Source: Apostichopus japonicus (taxonomy: Eukaryota > Echinodermata > Holothuroidea > Aspidochirotida > Stichopodidae). From it: a stretch of 64,000 bases of DNA. The position numbers and the translations under genes were made by a program. A model generated the notes under the pieces. The model ran no database searches. It saw only the letters and a program-made list of their open reading frames with translations, and had not been told where the DNA came from. The DNA is taken from the NCBI RefSeq assembly GCF_037975245.1, contig NC_092576.1, positions 26,239,611 to 26,303,610 of the forward strand, given 5' to 3'. Of this stretch, positions 1 through 12,884 are shown piece after piece; the stretch's first letter is position 1; each line of letters starts with the position of its first letter.

Positions 1-348
1 TTCAAGGGTGTGGTGGCACGGATGTCCGATATGCTTTGACGAGGACACAATACATCCGTATCATCAAATTACAATGGGGGAGCTCTACAATCGGACTGAA
101 AAAGGAAAGCAATAATTTCGTGATGTTTATGCGGGTCATGTTTACATAGAAATGTGGGGGAACCGGTGGAATCAATTCAAACTAGCTGTCCCTCGACAAA
201 ATGTGCATTGGACAGGTACCAAGAAACCTCGAGCCATTGAATCCTCGAGAAGCATTTTTCGGGGAAGAACCAATGGAGTCAATTTACTTCATGAAGTTCA
301 AGGGGGTGAAAAAATCAAACATGTCGATTTTGGTTCTCTGTATCCGTA
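1..348 (+). mobile_element. Fossil protein-primed family B DNA polymerase (left part), Polinton-like element
   Basis: The plus strand encodes a stretch that resembles the region of protein-primed family B DNA polymerases around the SLYP catalytic motif, including an FFGGRTN-like block just before it. Such polymerases are carried by Polinton/Maverick and related virus-like elements. The similarity stops at 348, exactly where EnSpm-1 begins, and polymerase-like coding resumes on the far side of EnSpm-1 at about 24032. This is an old, broken copy that served as insertion target. No capsid or integrase part is recognisable, so assignment to Polintons rather than another PolB-bearing element is open. 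Confidence 0.6.
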
Positions 349-394
349 CCCTTACTCAAATTCCATTTCTGGTTTCATATCTGGCTATATCTGG

Positions 395-930
395 ATATAT
401 AAAGACTTGATGGTCATATAAAGCCAGAAATACCTTCATATAATTGTAAACCAGATATCCATATAAAGTTTGATATGGCCATATAAAGCCAGATATATCT
501 TGATATAATTGTTAGCCAGATATGTATATAAAGTTTGATATGGCCATATAAAGCCAGATATATATTGATATAATTTTAAACCAGATATCCATATAAAGTT
601 TTATGTGGCCATAGAAAGCCTGTTATATCTTGATATAATTGTCAGATTTACATATGAAGTTTGACTTAGCCATATAAAGCCAGATACAACTTGATATATT
701 GGTAATGCAGATCTCCATATAAACTTTGCTTTAGCCATATAAAGCCAGATATAACTTGATGAAATTGGTAATCCAGATATCCAAATAAAGTTTGATATAG
801 TCATATAAAGCCTGAAATGCTTTGATAAAATGTAAGCCAGATACCCACGTTAAGGTTGTTATTGTCATATAAAGACAGATTCAACATGATATAAATGTTA
901 TCCAGATACAAATATTGATACCATTCTAAT
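395..930. repeat. Subterminal tandem array of EnSpm-1, left side, 65-bp unit
   Basis: About eight head-to-tail units, with the landmark ATATAAAGCC at about 416, 481, 546, 611, 672, 737, 803 and 867, giving a period of 61-66 bp, mostly 65. Each unit combines GCCATATAAAG, GCCAGATAT and CCAGATATCCATATAAAG. The same vocabulary in inverted sense appears at the other end of the element (23600-24025). Position and composition fit the subterminal repeats known from plant CACTA elements, where they bind an element-encoded protein. Confidence 0.8.
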
Positions 931-1046
931 GTCTCAATCTGATTTTTGATTTCTCAAGTCAATATACAGCTCTGCCATTATGCCTTTACTTCCACATGTA
1001 CGAATTATATCCGTATGTGTCTGGCAATTTTCCGACAATGACCTTG

Positions 1047-3383
1047 TTACCAAGTTCCATCCAGATTCCTAACACAAGTCAATTGTTCCATTTTACTCTT
1101 TGACTCTTGATGAATAAACTTCTGTAACGAAGAGTTCAGCAGGGTTTCAACAGCGTACCCTCGGTCATGGTCTTCAAAAAAGTATTGAACTTTACCAAGT
1201 TTCAACTGGGGCCCATCTTTGAAAAAAACTGTACTGTTGTTACGCTTGAGTTGCTGAGCCTCCCCCCTCTCTTCATACCTTCTGCTTTGAACCATTAATG
1301 AGCCAAATACTGCTCGTTTGAATACACAAACTTCATGGATAATCGGTGTTCCAATGTGCCTAAAAGCTGCTTCTGAGGCAGGGCCTTCAAGTACTTCCTT
1401 TGAACCTTTGTCTACAAAGGAAAGGTCAGCTGACAATCTCTCTTGAGTTCTACGTGTCTTTTATTGTAGCTGCTAAATGAAGTTCTTCCTCATCACCCTC
1501 TACCTGCTGCTTAAAATTCTTCAAATTTCTAGTGACTGCCAGTGCACCAACAACCTGAACAAGGGAAAATACGAAAAATCAGGTTAACAAATTTTTAGCA
1601 GGCAGCAAATATTATACATTATGTTTGCAATACTTAAGTATTTAAATGAGTACCCTACATTCTGGCAATTGACATTCATACCTATAAATGAGCAGCTTGT
1701 GTGCCATGTATCATTTTCTTCAATATCTGGTTGGTGTCCTCCAAAGAGAAGGAGAATGGACCCAAAGAGGCCCCCAACGCTGCACTGTCAAAGGATGCAC
1801 ATTGAAGGAGCAGTGCTCAGTCCCATACAGAGTTTGGACATCCTCCACAAATGAATCCAGCAAGTGCCTTGTGAGTTGGACATTTCTCTTACTAACTGAC
1901 CTCGATAGCAGTAGAAAAATGGAAATGGAAAGTACCATGAAATGTTGTAGGTAAGGAGTGGGCATTATCCCCTGGAGCACTGGTATAGGGTACCACAAAA
2001 GCCATGTTCTGTATTCGGATGCCGTCCAATACTTTCTTGTACTTAAAGAACGTAGTGTGCGAGTTATGAAGTTTGGATGCTGGATGGAAAACAATCTCTG
2101 GTCTATATCTTTAACTCTTGTTCCGATGTACCAGGGGCTTTGGTGATATGAAGAGGCAAACCTCAAGTTCAAAATACTTCTAACCACTCCCAAGAGCACG
2201 CAATGCATATAATCTGGTACAAAGCTCTTTGCCACAGAAAATAAAGGTATCGAAGCGACAGCAGATGGTCCTTTGACTCCCTTCTCCGAATTGCCGCTTT
2301 CAGTTGCTTGTTGTGCAATATCACAATTGCTCCTGATCTTGGCTGGAGGATTTGCAAAAGGAAAAACACGTACAGTTCCATTTCCTTTTGCTACAGTAAT
2401 TGCCTTCTTCTCAGAGTCCACAACCATAAAAACTGTTAAATTGCACCATATTTTGAATGGCACAACGTGCAACAGCATGACATGAACTAACACAAGTGAA
2501 AACTTTGGAGACAATATCCATGTGTATCCCTGGGTGTACCCACTACAAACCATTGGTATACAGATTACGGCAGCTGTTCACAAACGGCTTGAAAAAACAT
2601 TCATTATAGGCTTCTTGTAGCCAAACCAAAGACCTGCAATAATTGTGAACTCGTTCCTTAACAGTGGTGGTTCTTTAACAGCACTGAATAGGCCACAGCT
2701 GATATGATGATGACTTAAAAACTGGAAGACCACGACAATTCCACAACAGAGATCTTCAAAGGCATCATTGTCTTCATTGGTTCGTTCTTGCGGATATCCC
2801 AGGTGTTCATATAGTTTTTCATTTTCTAAAAAAACTCTTGATTGAACTCCCTAATGGGATTTCTACAAAAGTGCCAGAATATATACGCGAAGAGTCCGAT
2901 ATTGCTTGCATACAGTTTGGATATTCTCTTACAATTATTTCAGATTTTTTCCGTAAATAATGGTCACAATTTTCACAGAACCTGTGAATGATAGCTGATA
3001 CTTCACCACTCTCGAACAGTTTGACAGTTTCAGTTTTTTGGTACGTGCTGGGTAGTCTGTGTCCAGCTGGGAGAAGAAATCCTACAACCAAGAGCAGATG
3101 TTCAATGAACGAGTTGGACACAGAATATGTTGGACGAGTTGGACACAGAATAAAGAATGAACGAGTTGGACACAGAATATACAAACAGACATTAAGAAAA
3201 ATGCAGCTGCTCTAACTGTAACAGCAGCTTCATCATAGAGCTTATCATTTATGTGATCGGCAAAATCTTCATCACATTCTCCTTCACGCCTATTTTCATC
3301 ATCACCAAATGTGTTATCATCATCTTCGCTGTCGTCATTGCATGAGCTTTCCTCCTCGTGAGGTAGTCAGTCCGACTGCTTCA
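1047..3383 (-). pseudogene. EnSpm/CACTA transposase of EnSpm-1, degraded
   Basis: Read on the minus strand, an acidic N-terminal block at 3200-3370 leads into a DEAAVTVRAAAFFLMSVCI-like segment, then a cysteine block (IHRFCENCDHYL) at about 2990. The main body lies at 2450-1720, with VRVFPF, GVKGPSA, VPDYMHCVLLGV, YIGTRVKDIDQRL and a YGTEHCSFNVH-like block, all typical of animal EnSpm transposases. C-terminal pieces are at 1553-1446 and 1436-1047. A small tandem repeat interrupts it at 3104-3182, several frame changes are present, and an in-frame stop is visible near 3370. The 5' end is separated by the Kolobok insertion; a further exon continues at 13309-13347. It is a non-functional copy unless the sequence has errors. 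Confidence 0.75.
3104..3182. repeat. Short tandem repeat inside EnSpm-1 transposase
   Basis: Three copies of a unit containing CGAGTTGGACACAGAATA, with variable spacers, lie between two recognisable transposase blocks. On the minus strand it translates to repeated CPTR-like residues not expected in this family, so it is a local expansion rather than original coding sequence. Confidence 0.7.
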
Positions 3384-3387
3384 TTAA

Positions 3388-3402
3388 AGCAGCATTTTGC
3401 GT
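3388..3402 (+). repeat. Kolobok left terminal inverted repeat
   Basis: AGCAGCATTTTGCGT, directly after a TTAA target copy, matches the inverted sequence at 13290-13304 at all 15 positions. Confidence 0.88.
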
Positions 3403-4249
3403 CATTTTCCCATGATTTTCTCAACCTCATTGACCCCACCATGCCATAACGACATACATAATAAGCTTATTTATTCAACTCTAACTTCAAATCGTGGAAT
3501 AAAAGTCGCAAAATTTAGAACTTTCAACGTTGTTTTTCTCGAAGGTCTTTTCCGTTAGGATCTCAGTAAACCCCGCCTATATATGAATATTCAAACACGA
3601 TGAACGTTATTGCATAACGTGGTAAATAATAAACAATGATCAGCTGATTGCAAGGCATCGCGAAGCGACAGATAGTGTAGGCAGGCTACATAACGTTACT
3701 TCAGCCTATACATCTACATCGTTACCAGGCTTGTCCATCTCGCATGACAGTGTGCTGATATTCGCTACTGCAAAAGAAGAATTTCGCAAAAAGAAATTTG
3801 CTCACCCTTAGCATGGAAACAAGAAATACCAATGTAACTTCCTATCATTTACCAACACTGTCGGAAAATTCTTCATCTTTGTAGATGTACTCTCCGTTTT
3901 CCGCGATCGCTAGATCGCGGTATACACTAGACTATGCCTATACACATGTGTGACCAAACTACTCTACTGTACCGATGTTAGGGTAACTTTAGGCCTAACA
4001 ACAAACCCATATCACGACGAACTTAACGTAGTGTAGTGACGTTTGCGAATATTTGCTTAGTTAAAATGAATGTCGTCTAGTGCAGTGAGTAGTTAGATTT
4101 AATGTTAGCTAGGCTTCAGGAATGTCAGTTTGACCCATGAATTATGATGGATCATAAGCAAATATGCTCCAAAGGTTATCTCTAAAAGAAAAACAAACAC
4201 TATCAGTTGGAAAGTAAATAACTATCTTATTTCTTCTGTCATAATGTAG
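3403..4249 (+). promoter_or_regulatory. Kolobok left subterminal region and likely 5' region of the P2X7-like gene
   Basis: No clear coding sequence. It contains a symmetric AACGTTATTGCATAACGT at about 3604 and a hairpin CCGCGATC-GCTA-GATCGCGG at 3901-3920, and ends in a splice acceptor at 4249. A first exon is expected here, but I cannot fix it. Confidence 0.35.
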
Positions 4250-5577
4250 CAGTCCTTAGGTGATTCACCAGAAACACCATCAAGGAGGACATCTGGGAGA
4301 AGGGGAAGGAGGGGTACAGGCCGTGGAGGAAGGGGCCGTGGTGGAAGAGGTGCAGGTACGCCTCGGTTGACAGCAGCTGCAGCAAGACAGCAAGTTGCTA
4401 ATCAACAGCAGGAGAGGACAGAAAATATCAGGGTACATAAAGTGGCTATATTCTCATTTACTATGTTTCTTTGCTTTCATTACAAATCCTCTCAAGAACA
4501 TGTACTCAAACACGGGAGTCTCTGGGTGTGTAAAAAAAAAATAGTTTGGTGTGGAAAGGGTACCAATACTATTTCTTAACTTCTATGAAATTAACTTTTC
4601 GAGTTATGAGCATCTTTCTATGTGAACCAATATGACAAATGCCCATGACTGTAAAATTGTCACTGATAATTTATCATGGAAGGAGTGGGAGAGGTGGTTG
4701 AGAGAGGATAGGAATATAAAAAAACATAAGCTTACAGTTTTTGTCATAAGGTTATTTTGGGTATTACATTTGAAATGCAACATAACGTTTGTGGCCTCTT
4801 TCAGGAAATGATACACAGAGTGGACTCTGAACAGCTGCGAGAGCTCGTTCTGCAGTTGATGAACAGCTACCCTGCTCTCTTTTTGATATTTGGGAACGTC
4901 AGCAGCACCCACAGCGTATGACAATCCCAGACTCACCTGGCTGGTGCACTTGTGAGAGGTGCAGAGAAATGCCAACAGTAGAGGAACGGGTGTGCTGTCT
5001 AGGGACAGGTGACAACTGTCTCTCTCTTAGACCGGTCAGTACTGTTTTCTTAATGTTTTATCTGGAACCCAAAATTTGCTTTGTGGCTAGCAATAGTGCT
5101 CAGTGATGACAGCATAGACAAATTAAATTTCTTTTACAACTCAAGATAACAAAATATGTTGTTGACATAACCTTCCGTGACTAAAGTGTTATTTTCAGCA
5201 ATCAGTTTAAGAAGTTTATAGCATATGGCGTCAGTGACAAGAACTGAAAGACTATAATGGGTGTTTTAATAATTGGACATAACTTTCTACAACTTCAATG
5301 TCATAATTTCCAGGAAATTGATACTGTGGTGATTGACCCTTTGGTCCTTGGTGTCGCCCGAGAACTAAGAAGAGCCATCTGTGGCGGTAACAGAGGAGAA
5401 GAGCCCAACAAAGCCAATAGACATGCTGCATACAGACAATTTGTACTGTGGCATTATGGTCGCCTTGGCAACAGAAATAGGAGAGCAGTTCCCAGTTGTG
5501 TTGTCTGGCGGATCAGGTCCACTTTTCCTGACCCACATGATAACTATGTTGGGTACATTCCAGGTAGATTGCTTTAA
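4250..5577 (+). CDS. RGG-rich protein with P2X7-like cytoplasmic zinc domain, Kolobok cargo
   Basis: Three exons are visible. Exon 4250-4432 encodes an RGG/GRGG-rich basic segment followed by a glutamine-rich stretch. Exon 4805-5034 encodes EQLRELVLQLMNSYPAL and then the cysteine pattern WCTCERCREMPTVEERVCC. Exon 5314-5577 encodes a tail with YRQFVLWHYGRLG, PSCVVWRIR and FPDPHDNYVGY and ends at a TAA. The last two exons match the C-terminal zinc-binding 'ballast' domain of P2X7 receptors; no transmembrane channel part is present. The frame slips by one base in a T5 run at 4879-4883, where T6 would keep it open, so a sequence error is possible. It lies inside the Kolobok, on the opposite strand from the transposase. 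The first exon is not identified. Its function is unknown; nucleic-acid binding is plausible from the RGG part. Confidence 0.7.
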
Positions 5578-7009
5578 TGTTTTCATTTATCTTTGTTAGC
5601 TATTCTTGCCGGTATTAAATTTTTCTTCACATTTTTCTATTTACTTACATATATGTTTTTATACTTGCCATTAATCAGACTATTTTTTCACTTCTTTATC
5701 TTTCATTTGTTATGCCATCAAAAACTGTCATTCCAAAATCATCTTTATTTTTATATCACATATTTTCTATTTACTGAAAAGACTTTAATCCAAAACAGTT
5801 TTTCACTGCTTCACTCACCCACCCTTCACTTCTTTCAAACAGTAGTTTATTTTTCTAAGATGACCATCTCCATAGGTTAATATAACAAAAATCATATAAA
5901 TGTCTACACACAAAAAACCTAAATTAAGAACTTTTATCAGTACTTAGTATCCTACACAGCTGCAGATTTCACCTTGACTCTACGAAGACACATTCCATGG
6001 AAACTTCTGTTTCTTCTTAAACATACTTTACCATTTGTTACCTTGCTCTTTTGAATTACTTGTTTCTTTCTTTTTTCTAAGAGTTCTTATCAATTTGTTG
6101 TTGGAAGTTGCATTGGCCTTTCATTACATGTGGTACTACAATATAGTATTTTTGGTCTTTCATAATTTTTTTCTCACATATGCATGCCCAGCCTTTCTAT
6201 GTATGTGAAATATATGAACAGTATTTATAAACTGCATTGAGTTTTTTGCTTTCTGTGCTATTTTGTTACAAAATATACCATTAGGCTGGAAAGGAAAAGT
6301 CTACATCGCTTGATAATGATGCCTACTTTTATGGAATGGGTCAAAGTTCATTTGGGATTAAAATTGTTAAAATTGTGAAACTTGTTAACATACTATCTCA
6401 AGGAGTAGAAGTCAGGACAGATGACATATGTGGTAGTAAAGTGTAAAAACATAAGGAGAAGAAGCTTATTGTTTTTTGGGGAGATCAAAGTTGAGTTCAG
6501 GTCATGAAGGTTACACAATGAAAATCCTTTGAAGATTCCTAATTAAGGGGAGCTTTGCTGTCATACAGTTGTAACACACTGCATGCACAGGAAGGTGATT
6601 TTTCTTGGGGGAGGTAAAATGGTTCAAAATGAGAGCATATGCGCAATATCTGCAAAAATCAGGAGGGGGGGAGGGTGGGAGCTGAACGATTTAACATGGT
6701 GATATATTACATTAACTTTAGGCCAAGAACGGCCGAGAATGCAATGCTGGTCACATCTCAGTATTCTAATACTTTTTCCTGTACATATATTACATACTCT
6801 TATTACAAATAATGACAGATTCGTAACAAACTATGGTACAGTAGAACCACAATGCATTTATTTCCCATAACATTTGAGCATAAGCTTTGGGAACCATATT
6901 CGTCCACTACAACAACATGTAACAATTCCCCCCCCCCACCCCAACCTGAAAAAAATAAAACATTTGAGTGATGGCTAAGATTAAAGAGATGAACTTGCTT
7001 CCATCCTGC
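5578..7009. other. Kolobok interior between the two gene 3' ends, no gene seen
   Basis: AT-rich sequence between the converging ends of the P2X7-like gene and the transposase. It has a C9 run near 6930 and pyrimidine-rich stretches; I see no conserved coding. Confidence 0.5.
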
Positions 7010-10000
7010 TCTTGTGATTTTCAAGAAGTTGATGGACAGATGATGGTTGGTTTGGGCGTATAGTCCCGGAGATGCGCCTGGGGTCATCTTCTGCCAAAAC
7101 CACATGACTTCGTTGGGACTTATTATCAATGAGCCTCCTTCTAAATACATCTTTCATTAGTTCTGGCATGTACTTGAAGGTTTTTTTTTTGCATGACTGG
7201 GACACAGGTCCATCTACCTGCAGATTTGGAATAATTTCTTGTGAAACTGCAAGAGAAAATGAAACAAAACATATCAGTTCATATTTCTGTACTTGCAGGC
7301 CTTAATAAAGGAGAGTGATGTGATGATAGTACAGTATGTAACTTACACAGGTTCCCCATCTCTTTCTGCTTGTCGTCTTCCTTTGTGGTGTTGGTAGTCG
7401 ATACCAGCTAACAAATTTCTAGCCTTATACGAAGGAGGGCTGAAAAAAAATTTACGAATTGAAACATTACATGATTTCATACATGATTATTACATGATTT
7501 CAATGAGATTTCATAATAAATGAGCAGAAATCAAAATCTTGGACAACATACTTACCCATAGGCAAACCGCTTGGCAGCATAAACTAGCACATGGCTCTGG
7601 AAATTTTCTAGTGCTGATGTGTGTCTGAAAGTGATATGAAGGAATATTCCATAATTTAAGGAGAAATTTCCACTGCAACTAGCCTGAAAGTATTTTCATA
7701 CTTCTAGCTGCTCATCATTGATTACTTCACCACGTGGCAGGGCATGTGCAAGATATCTACCAATATCCTAACAAAAGGGTAACATATATTCAAGATTTGT
7801 GCACCAAAACCAGTACCTGAACTTCGTGTAGTATTTGATGTTTCTTATAAGATTCATGTCAAGCACAATCTCTCTCAGTGCTGCATGTGCAGGAGAGTCT
7901 AGTTCAAGGTCCTTCTGACTAGCTGGTAAAGGTCCATGCTGGCAACATGCTGGACTAACTCCATCACCTAGAGCCCATTCATGATCTCCATCAACGTGGT
8001 GAAGAATTCCTCTCCAGTTTGCCTTAAAAGGAAAGAAGAGATCATGACATGACAAGGATAAAGGTGAAATAGAAAGTATAGCAGAATTCCATCACAAGAA
8101 GTATTTATACTGGCTGCCTAACTTAGTTAAAACGTTTATGACTGAAGTGCATGTTTTGAATGTAATATTATTAAGTCACAAGAACATATTTAACTTACAA
8201 AAAATGTGTCTGCACTTCCATCTGCATGCTGTGAGCAGTACCAAAAGTGCCTTGTTATGTCACTAATCCATGGCATGAGTGGCCTGTTCCTTGCCTTTTT
8301 TGCTGCCTGAAGAGAAAACAGGTAACAACAGGATGTGTTTAAGGTACATTATTTTTAGATCAAAAGAGAAAAAATAATCATGTTGACATATGAAACACAA
8401 GGCAATCGGACTTACCTCACTCAATTTCTTGCCAATATTTTTTGGCCCATGCCAAACGTCAAACGAATGAGTGGTTCCTTCAAGACCCTCTGTACAGTAG
8501 ACAGAAAAGAAAAATTTCAAATATACCATGTGGGTGACAATGGAATCCGTGTCTTGGTAACTCAGTATGATAAAGAATTAAAAAATCTGCAAATGAACAT
8601 TATTCTAAATGAAAGCTTACAAAGCAATATTATTTTTCCTTGTGTTTAGTACAACCAGTCATAAGACAAGTATATGTGAACATACACACACACATGAAAA
8701 ATATTGTGCCATCAACAAGCCTACGAAAGTACATCAATTGCTTACTTAGGTAAGATTTAATTTGTGGGTGAGCATCTGTAACTACTTCCTCAACCTTTAC
8801 ATCGCTCTTCTCTAGCGTCTCCAGTGCTCGTAAGAAAGCAATTTTTCCATGTTGGTCGACTTTAAGTCAGCTTCCCTCTTGTCAACAACCTGAATGTCCA
8901 GTATATCGCAGGTTTCATAATCCATTACACTGTAGGTGCAGTATTGTGCACAGTGCCCAGGACTGTCGTTCCTTCCGTCACCTGTTGAAGAAGTACCACA
9001 TAATCATGAACACATATCTAAACAGTAAAATTATGTAAATCATGAAAAAATTGCCATTATATATGCCCCTGACATGCAGGGCTGTAAAATATTAATTACA
9101 CGACTTACCAGCGATAATTACTGTTTTCCCTTTCCTTGCAAGTAATAGCTCAGTCTGAAGCTGTTTCCAGTGCGCCTCAATTGCCGGAAAGGTGTAAGTC
9201 CTCTGGCTATAACTGTGGAGAGCAGAGTGGCACATACCAAGGTTCATAAACCTAAACATCATTTTGATTTTTGCGTAGTTATTTCCAGACAGTATAATTG
9301 CAGCTGGGACTGCTATGTCTCCCGCATTATTCCCTTTAAGCTTTGGCTGAGAATGCCAAATCTTGCTCACGTGTCCATGAGCACAAATCTGGAAAAGAGA
9401 CAAAAGAAGTAGTAATAAAATAAGTGAGAACTAAATATATATAAAAAAAATATTAACAAGCAAATAAGCCTCTAACTACCGAGGGCTACAGTAGTACCAA
9501 GGTTTTTTTTGGAAGGTCAAGCAACTTTACCTGCTTAAGATATCATGTTCACAAGGTTTAGGGACTCTGACCTCAGTTGCCCTTTGATCTCCATGAAAAA
9601 CAAAAGGGATCATCTACTGACCAGGCACTTAAAGATGTACCAAGTGAAGTTTCAGTTTTATGATACAGTATTTACAGAGTTGTGTAATTTTGACCTCAAA
9701 TGACCTTCGACATCCATGAAACTTACTAAGGATCACCAACTCACCAAGGGTTACACATATACCAAGTTCAAGTAATGTTTACTTTTTTAGTTATCTTGTC
9801 TATAAGCAAGTGTCACCTCCAAGGCAAAGATGCTATTTGCCTTTGGTGAGAAATAATTTAAATTGAGGGATAACTTAAATATAGTAGCCAAATCTGGACT
9901 GACACGAACCCATTTCACACCAACAGCAGTTCCAACAAATTTTGTGACCTCTTGCGGAGGAGACTGGCAAGATTCTCTAACACAAGACTTAGGTCTACAA

Positions 10001-12884
10001 TCCTTTAGTAGTTGCAAAAGGGACTCCTTGTAAGTTATGAATAGAGTATCTTCTGCACATGCCTCAGAACCTGTCCCATCATCTACATCCTGATCTTTAG
10101 ACTGATCAGTCTCTGCAAAGGAAAGAATGGTGTCCAGGTCCAAATCTGCTGGTTGTTCTGGATGACTGTAAGAGAAAAATAAAATTGACATGTGCATTTA
10201 ATAAAGGCATTAATTTAGCCCTGATTCTCTTTTATTCCAACAAAAAGGAGCGGATATATATCAGATTTGAGGCTGAAGTCAAGAAGCAGACATACCTAAC
10301 GTTGAGATCAACACTCATGTCAGAGGAGTCGGCATCTTCTTCACCAGAATCCCAGTCAGGGTCAGAGTCCCTGTCAATTGAGCCTGGGGTATCATGTGGA
10401 ATGATGTAGTCCCCAACATCAGTGTAGTCAAAACTGAAACTGAAAAAAAAGTAATATCAATTTAAATTCTCTGACACATATTGGAATCATCTAAGGTAAC
10501 ATTTTTATATCCATATATTTTTTGGGTGTAAAAGTCACAGTCTTACTGTGAAAAGCTTGACCCAGGGCTAAGACGTTTGCATATGAAAGCATTTGAAACT
10601 GTTTTGTTACACAAGCAAGATATGTAAAAGCAATGAATGTAAATGTGAATATCTGTCGTAATGAGTGACCCCAAAGGAGTTGAAAATACAAAACCAAGGG
10701 CACCAGGTTATTGAAAAAGGATTACATGGACCCGAAAATTTGAAATGTGGGAGACTGAACCACATCGCCTTTGGGTATAACTTGACAAGGCTTAGGTACT
10801 TGATTGCAGCACCACATAAACTGCAAAATGTTCAAGAAAGGTTTCTGCATTTTTCATAACTATCCAAACATGCATACTTAAGTTGGTCAGCGGATGATGT
10901 TTCTCGAGATAAAAATGGTGTTGTAGCTGGCAGTGCATCTTCACTTGAAGCAGACATACTTGACCACAGGTGTTGATGTCATCAGGCCTATGTTTGGTGT
11001 TTTGCAAGGAGAGTATGCAGAGTCAACTCTGAAAGTAAAAATACATGTACAGATAACACTGCAGCGAAAGCAATATATTGGAGTATATGAATAATACATT
11101 AGAGAATTCAAAGAAAAGTCTGGCAAACTCAAGCACCACAATAAATCATTTTAACTGGAGTGTGTAATTTTTACATCATGAAATTTGATTTCCTTGTTAT
11201 CATTTATTGTTGGATTAATTCAGCTTTTGTGTGACATATTAGAACAATACAAGCAAGTGCACTTGTCTTAACTATATCACAATATCTAAAACATAATGCA
11301 ATGAGATGTATCTATGAAGAGATTGCTTCAGCAAGCTATTAATACAGATATAATAAAGATATTTGTGAGTAAGTGACTTTGTTGTTTGGTCTTGCCGCTC
11401 AAATTGCTAATTAGTTGTAGATATCACCGTTGAAGCCACTGCGAGGGAGGATGTATTTATAACTGGAACAAAGATATTAGGATATGGGATTTGTTGAATA
11501 ACTGGGAATATACAGTCAGCTTAATGGGACACTGCTTCGTTCTTCTATGGTAAATTCTATTACAGTATATTGTCATGCTTTCTCAAAACTGAAAATAATA
11601 AATCTGAAACCACTATTACAACTTTCACAGGCTTGAAATTAACCTGGCTTATTAAACAAATGGGGAAAAGGGTACAAAGCAACAATGAATGGCCACAACA
11701 TCCTGTTTAGAGCTGACAATGATGACAAGACTGTAAACATACTGTAGTGTACAATCTCAAACCACATAAAGAGAGACTCAATCTCTTGAATGATATCCTT
11801 GACCACAAGAGTTACTGTGCATTCATTATGCAATGCTGCTTATCAACAGGGTGGTTTCATGAATAAAGACCTTTATTGTTACATTTCCCTTCTCTTTGTT
11901 CTTGCTATGATTCCCTATGTTGATACCACGGTTTGGAGTCAATAACCAAACACTTTTACAAGCAAATACTATGGCGATCCTTCACTGATCTTGGGCACTG
12001 AAACACAATTTCTCATAGCACTTAAAATTGAATTTGTTACCAATATTATAGGCAATTGCATTACATTGTTCTGTGGCTGCATTGAGGTAAAGTTAACTGA
12101 AGGTCTTCATATGAGGATTATGAGTACAAAATTCGTAGTTGCTGGTGAGAATAATATATCATTTTGGCTGTTAACATTCTCACCCTAGCTTCTAAGATCA
12201 ATAAGATGTTAAAGGATTCTAGCCTAGCCCAAAGTGCACCTGCTTTTGTCAACTTCCAAGCATGAAAAAACATGGTCACCATGCATAGGCTATGTTCCTT
12301 TACGAAACAGAAAGGTAACTAGCCTATACCAGGACACTTCTTCTTTTACTTTTTTATTTTTCCTTGTTTCTGAAGAGAATATCCTTCTAAATTTTTGGTA
12401 GAAATTCATTCCGTTGTCGAGCGTGCGTATAAACGTTCAAGCATAAACGGTCGTAACAGCAAATACTAAACCTAAACTGCTCTGTTCACGTTCTAAAGTC
12501 GGGTTAGGCAGGCGTAGCCTAGGCCAAAGGCTTAGGTCTAGTAACGAAGTCGTATGAATACACCGGCAGTTTGATATTCTTTTCTTGTTTCACCAATCAA
12601 GAATTTGCAGGTATGCCTTAGATTCAATGAATTCTAGAACTTTTATGTCGTAGCAAGGAAGAGATTACTCACCTATCTAGCAAATATCGAGCGACCTCTG
12701 TGTCGTTCTTCAGCCCCAACTTCTCCTTCAGTTCGGTCCATCTTTCTACTTGATTCCCTAGGTGAATACGGGTGGCTTCATACCTTTGCTTTTGAGCCTT
12801 CCGCCACTTTCTCTTTTCCGGTGAAGTAAGGTTCTTCAAACTCTTGTATTTTCCTTTTGCGCGCTTCTGTAAGTTCGCTTCCAT
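7010..12884 (-). CDS. Kolobok transposase, spliced, about ten exons
   Basis: Exon 1 (12884-12673) starts with ATG and encodes a lysine-rich N-terminus ending at a GTGAG donor. Acidic exons follow at 10437-10294 and about 10170-9890. The catalytic core is spread over exons at about 9387-9109 (SGNNYAKI, then ending ...VIIAG), 8981-8760 (GDGRNDSPGHC and VTDAHPQ, the two aspartates), 8492-8417 (FDVWHGPKNIGKKL), 8310-8205 (WISDITRHFWYC), 8022-7790, 7770-7560 (HTSALENFQSHVL, probable catalytic Glu) and 7440-7350 (ARNLLAGID). The last exon is about 7252-7010. This motif order is that of Kolobok transposases. A one-base slip at the T5 run 8842-8846 (plus strand) breaks the frame in one exon; T6 would restore it. 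No THAP domain is seen in the N-terminus. Exon borders are approximate and the 10.5-12.6 kb part may hide small exons. Confidence 0.75.
9500..9780. repeat. Degenerate dispersed repeat with TGACCT half-sites
   Basis: An intronic stretch in the Kolobok gene with repeated phrases such as GACCTCA...GACCTTCGACATCCATGAAA and 'accaagt' blocks, similar in style to sequence at 17.6-17.8 kb. TGACCT at 9691 and 9701 form a direct repeat with 4-bp spacing. It looks like an old short interspersed family; I cannot name it. Confidence 0.35.
10440..12672 (-). other. Long intron region of the Kolobok transposase
   Basis: Mostly AT-rich non-coding sequence between the N-terminal exon and the acidic exons. A minus-strand block at about 10876-11030 may hold a small exon, but no frame is convincing. 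Confidence 0.4.

Noticed and set aside
1-348. A complete Polinton in this window
   Set aside because: Only polymerase-like parts are seen; no capsid, protease, ATPase or integrase coding and no matching long terminal repeats.
5593-5880. A hydrophobic 95-residue membrane protein
   Set aside because: The T-rich sequence gives FLY-rich frames by composition; no splice or family support. The same applies to 22700-23203.
9691-9706. A nuclear-receptor DR4 element
   Set aside because: It sits in a degenerate dispersed repeat with many GACCT words inside an intron; no sign of function.
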